64,000 bases of DNA from positions 2,728,001-2,792,000 of the forward strand of contig NZ_CP089211.1 of assembly GCF_021183825.1 (NCBI RefSeq), given 5' to 3'. Made by a program: the position numbers and the translations under genes. Every line of letters begins with the position of its first letter. Positions within the stretch are counted from its first letter, which is position 1. The notes beneath the pieces are model-generated. The model was not told where the DNA came from and ran no database searches. It was given only the letters and a program-made list of their open reading frames with translations. This DNA comes from Sinomicrobium kalidii (GTDB lineage: Bacteria; Bacteroidota; Bacteroidia; Flavobacteriales; Flavobacteriaceae). Shown in pieces: positions 60,676-64,000 of the stretch.

Positions 60676-62028
60676 ATGCCCAATATCCTTATCATAGAAG
60701 ATGATGTGGCCTTTTGTAAAGTGTTGGAAAAGTTTCTGGCCAAGAACGGACATGAGGTTTCCACCAGCTTTTCCGCCGCAGAGGCAAAACGTAAAATAGC
60801 AGACAATGTATTTGACCTGATCATTACAGATCTGCGTCTGCCCAATTATGACGGACTTGATCTGTTGAGCGAAATAAAACGGGACTTTCCCGATACCCCG
60901 GTAGTCCTGATGACCGGTTATGCCGAAATAAATACCGCCGTAAAGGCCATGAAAAAAGGGGCCTTCGATTATATTTCCAAACCTTTTAACCCGGATGAGG
61001 TGCTTATAATCATAAGTAAGGCGCTTAAAGAGGTAAAGGAAAGTCCCGTTGAAAAACAGTCTCTGGTAAAAGCGATAAAAAGCCCCACTCCGGTTGATAC
61101 ACAGGAGCGGTTTGTTGCGGGGGCCAGTGCCGCTTCCAGAAAACTGAACCAGTACATAGACCTGGTGGGGCCCACAGATATGTCGGTGTTGATTATCGGT
61201 GAAAGCGGGACCGGAAAAGAAGTTGTGGCCAAAGCCATTCACAACAAGAGTGTACGAAAGGACTGTGATTTTATCGCCGTGGATTGCGGCGCCATCCCCA
61301 AAGAGATTGCAGCCAGTGAGTTTTTTGGTCACGTGAAAGGCTCGTTTACAGGAGCCGTAAATGATAAAATCGGGCATTTTGAGGCGGCCAATGGAGGAAC
61401 GATTTTCCTGGACGAAGTGGGGAACCTCACTTACGAAAACCAGATACAACTGTTAAGGGCGCTCCAGGAAAGACGTATAAAACGTATAGGCAGCAGTAAG
61501 GAAATAAAAGTGGATATACGGCTTATAACAGCCACAAACGAAGACCTTCAGGCAGCAGTGCGAAAGGGAGATTTTCGTGAAGACCTTTACCACAGGCTCA
61601 ACGAATTTTCCATAAATGTGCCCAGCCTTTCCGAAAGAAAAGACGACCTTATGCTTTTTGCCGATCACTTTCTGGACCTGGCCAACCGCCAGTTGGGGAA
61701 AAATGTCCTGGGATTTTCACCGGAAGTGACAGCGGCATTTGAAAACTACAGCTGGCCGGGAAATATACGGGAATTGCAAAATGTGATAAAACGGGCTACC
61801 CTGCTCACCACTTCGGAACATATTGAAAAAGATGCACTGCCCCGGGAAATATTCGAACCGGAAAACCAGAGGATGGATTATGGGTTCTTTAAAAATGAGA
61901 ATGAAAAGGAAATGATACTCAGTGCACTCCGGGAAACCAATAACAATAAGAGCAAGGCAGCCGAACTTCTGAAGATGAACCGCAAGACCCTCTACAATAA
62001 GCTAAAGCTGTATAAAATAAACCTCTGA
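60676..62028 (+). CDS. Sigma-54-dependent response regulator (NtrC/AtoC type)
   Basis: 450 aa. The receiver domain has acidic residues EDD at 8-10 and phospho-acceptor Asp52 (ITDLRLPNYDG). The AAA+ domain has GESGTGKEVVA (Walker A), HVKGSFTGAVNDK (the sigma-54-contacting GAFTGA loop with Ser in the second position) and FEAANGGTIFLDE (Walker B). The C-terminal Fis-type HTH is NNNKSKAAELLKMNRKTLYN. It is convergent with a hybrid histidine kinase gene 19 bp away, a likely partner. Confidence 0.93.
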   Translation: MPNILIIEDDVAFCKVLEKFLAKNGHEVSTSFSAAEAKRKIADNVFDLIITDLRLPNYDGLDLLSEIKRDFPDTPVVLMTGYAEINTAVKAMKKGAFDYISKPFNPDEVLIIISKALKEVKESPVEKQSLVKAIKSPTPVDTQERFVAGASAASRKLNQYIDLVGPTDMSVLIIGESGTGKEVVAKAIHNKSVRKDCDFIAVDCGAIPKEIAASEFFGHVKGSFTGAVNDKIGHFEAANGGTIFLDEVGNLTYENQIQLLRALQERRIKRIGSSKEIKVDIRLITATNEDLQAAVRKGDFREDLYHRLNEFSINVPSLSERKDDLMLFADHFLDLANRQLGKNVLGFSPEVTAAFENYSWPGNIRELQNVIKRATLLTTSEHIEKDALPREIFEPENQRMDYGFFKNENEKEMILSALRETNNNKSKAAELLKMNRKTLYNKLKLYKINL

Positions 62029-62047
62029 TTTTTTCTTCTGGTTTAAG

Positions 62048-64000
62048 TTACATTCCTGTTTCTTCTTCCAGGGCTTCTAATACCTGAGGGACTTTTTCGC
62101 GAAGCTTTTCCGCATACACCTGTATGTCTTCTGACGTACCCGGATCATAAACTTCAAGCTGTTCGAGCAACTGTGCTACCTCCCGGGAATTTATTTGTTT
62201 GAACATGGAAAGCATTTTATGGGCAATATGTTTTATACCTTCCGGGTTCTTGTTATCAAAATGCAGATTCAGAGCTTCCATGTTCTTGCCGGTGCTTTCT
62301 ACAAAAGTGTGGAGGATATCTTTAAGTGCATCTTCGTCATTTTGAAGGAGTTCCCTTAGAGTGCCAAGGTCGTAAAGTTTGTTATCTTGGCTTGTAGCAG
62401 GAACAGCTTCCGTCATTTTTACATTTTCGTGTGTCGGGCCGGTGCCGTTTAGAAGTGTTTGTAAGATCAATTCTACCAGGGCTCCGGGGGCAAAAGGCTT
62501 CTGTATTACGGCCGCAAAACCCGCGCCGGTATATGCTTCCGTATTCAGGTCGGCCCTTCCGGTAATGGCAATTACAGGTTTTTTGTCCTTGTCAAAATCT
62601 TTTTGCCGATACAGTGCTTCCAGGAACCGGAAACCGTCCATTTCCGGCATCTGGATATCCGTGAGGATAATGTCAAAATCGTTTTTACGGAGGTGTTTCA
62701 GGGCTTCCGAAGCTTTGGCAAAAGAGTTTACCCGGAAAGATCGCTGTTTCAGTACTTCCGAAGTAAGACTCAATACAGATTCGTCATCGTCAATCAGCAC
62801 CGCTTTTATTACCTTTTTGGAGTTTTCCGGAGTAACCTCTGTTTTTCGCGTAATTTCTTTGCTGGTCTTTTCCTCGGGTATTTGCAGTGGGATTTTGAGG
62901 GTGAAGGTACTTCCCCTGCCCTCCGTACTCTTTAATTGGAGCGTACCGTTAAGCAGGCTGGCCAGTTTTTTGGATATGGTAAGCCCGAGCCCCGTACCGC
63001 CGTATTTTTTCTCAATGGCGCTCTCTGCCTGGGTAAATTCGTTGAATATGATCTCCTGTTTGTCCTTATGTATTCCTATGCCCGTATCGTTCACATCAAT
63101 TCGCACCCGGTAGGTCCCGCCGTATTTTTCCAATACCCCCGCTTCTATTTTTATATGGCCTTTTTCCGTAAACTTATAGGCATTACCGATGAGGTTGGTG
63201 AGTATCTGTTTGATCCGGAAAGGATCGCCCACGAGATTTTGTTTTAACCTTTCGTCAATATTGATAATCAGCTCAATGGGTTTGGCGTGATACAATGCTT
63301 TTGTACTTTCTGCCGTATCCGTAATAATGTTTTCCAGCGAAAACAGGGTGTTTTCTATTTTTATCTTTCCGGCTTCCAGTTTGTTGTAGTCCAGCAGGTC
63401 ATCTACAAGGCTGCTCACGTATTCCGAGGCGTTCTTTACCCGTGACACGTATTGTCCCTGTTTGGGATTGATTTCGGTATTGTGAAGCAGGTCTGTGTAC
63501 CCTATGATCGTGCTCAGGGGTGTTCTCAGGTCATGTCCCACGGTATAGATGAGCTGTTCCCTGTTCTTCAGGAGTTGTTCCGTGGTATTTTTGGCCTTTT
63601 CCAGCTGTTTCCGGTACGACTGGCTTTTCCAGAAATCGTTCAGTATCAGGTAGGAAAAGAAAACGGCGAGCAACAATCCGATTACGGCTGCGATGGTGAT
63701 CACGCGGATAGTGTTTTTCAGGGCCAGGTCCCTTTGCCGGTTTAGGATGTTGGTGGTGTTGATAATTTCACTTTCAAATGAGGACAGGATTTCCCGCAGC
63801 TGCTGGGAAATGGTAATATCGTTCTGTAACAGCTCGTCTTCCTTGGCGGTCAGCGATCGTTTTATTTTCAGGGATTTTAGTTTAAGGTCTTTGAGAAGTT
63901 CTTTGGAGGCGGTAAGGACAGAATCGGCAATTTTTTCCCTGTTGGCGGGGTCCGTATGGTTTCTCAGCGTGCTGTTCATAAGGTCAACCCACTCCTGAGC
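62048..64000 (-). CDS. Hybrid sensor histidine kinase, partial
   Basis: At least 650 aa; the frame stays open to the window edge (seven codons before the ATG at 63979), so the true start is probably outside. A membrane helix (VITIAAVIGLLLAVFFSYLI) precedes the DHp box YTVGHDLRTPLSTIIGYTDL with the phospho-His. The HATPase_c domain has NLIGNAYKFTEKG, DTGIGIHKD and GGTGLGLTISKKL. A receiver domain (LTDIQMPEMDGF) and a C-terminal Hpt domain (GIKHIAHKMLSMF) follow. A multistep phosphorelay is indicated, perhaps feeding the convergent NtrC-type regulator. Confidence 0.9.
   Translation of the reverse strand, partial: AQEWVDLMNSTLRNHTDPANREKIADSVLTASKELLKDLKLKSLKIKRSLTAKEDELLQNDITISQQLREILSSFESEIINTTNILNRQRDLALKNTIRVITIAAVIGLLLAVFFSYLILNDFWKSQSYRKQLEKAKNTTEQLLKNREQLIYTVGHDLRTPLSTIIGYTDLLHNTEINPKQGQYVSRVKNASEYVSSLVDDLLDYNKLEAGKIKIENTLFSLENIITDTAESTKALYHAKPIELIINIDERLKQNLVGDPFRIKQILTNLIGNAYKFTEKGHIKIEAGVLEKYGGTYRVRIDVNDTGIGIHKDKQEIIFNEFTQAESAIEKKYGGTGLGLTISKKLASLLNGTLQLKSTEGRGSTFTLKIPLQIPEEKTSKEITRKTEVTPENSKKVIKAVLIDDDESVLSLTSEVLKQRSFRVNSFAKASEALKHLRKNDFDIILTDIQMPEMDGFRFLEALYRQKDFDKDKKPVIAITGRADLNTEAYTGAGFAAVIQKPFAPGALVELILQTLLNGTGPTHENVKMTEAVPATSQDNKLYDLGTLRELLQNDEDALKDILHTFVESTGKNMEALNLHFDNKNPEGIKHIAHKMLSMFKQINSREVAQLLEQLEVYDPGTSEDIQVYAEKLREKVPQVLEALEEETGM

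Overview
The window comes from a Bacteroidota chromosome, most likely Flavobacteriaceae. Evidence: SusC/SusD pairs, GH92 mannosidases, an M43 zinc lipoprotease, DUF4301, promoters of the TAnnTTTG (-7) type, almost no Shine-Dalgarno sequences, and rpsP-rimM followed by a trmN6-like gene. The flanks are of moderate GC. The stretch from about 23.4 to 48.6 kb is visibly AT-richer.

Left flank (1-23376). A TM2 membrane protein and a 2-hydroxyacid dehydrogenase face rpsP, rimM and a trmN6-like gene. Next comes a carbohydrate locus: a LacI regulator, a GH43-type hydrolase, a GMC oxidoreductase with its subunit-3 partner, a SusC/SusD pair and two tandem GH92 alpha-mannosidases. The same 16-bp palindrome GCTAAAACGTTTTAGC, preceded by a shared 26-bp motif, lies before both the GH43 gene and susC, so the LacI protein probably controls both units. 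After an acyl-CoA dehydrogenase there is a sulfur cluster: Crp/Fnr regulator, TauE-type exporter, and a persulfide-dioxygenase/rhodanese fusion.

Genomic island (23377-48638). An approximately 25.2-kb element sits in the 3' end of tRNA-Leu(CAA). It is bounded by a 52-bp direct repeat (51/52 identical), and the tyrosine integrase gene lies directly beside the intact tRNA. Its core holds replication/maintenance genes (DUF3987, an AAA ATPase, DUF3871, DUF5131, two RadC-like JAB proteins, an XRE regulator). Its cargo is mostly defence. A type III restriction-modification pair is followed by an Abi_2/AbiF-type HEPN protein with a self-contained small-RNA gene (promoter, structured body, terminator) immediately downstream. 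A compact five-gene operon encodes AbiH, a PD-(D/E)XK nuclease, a caspase/CHAT-like protein, a DUF2971 protein and a GIY-YIG protein. A divergent operon includes an HExxH protein split by an IS3-family (IS407-like) element with a clean 4-bp target duplication. Three intergenic sites carry four TGCA units at exactly 9-bp steps, and one site holds a 54-bp dyad; I cannot assign a function to either.

Right flank (48639-64000). Housekeeping and envelope genes: M43 metalloprotease, bioB, aldo/keto reductase, OmpA-type lipoprotein, exodeoxyribonuclease III, ahcY, an Sfp-type phosphopantetheinyl transferase, a thiamine-binding protein/PnuC/NadR-like operon, DUF4301, a small secreted protein with a decayed copy beside it, a sigma-54 response regulator, and a hybrid histidine kinase running off the right edge.

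The best candidates for something new are the AbiF-type gene with its RNA (33554-34556), the five-gene AbiH/caspase-like operon (34763-39165), and the 9-bp-periodic TGCA arrays.
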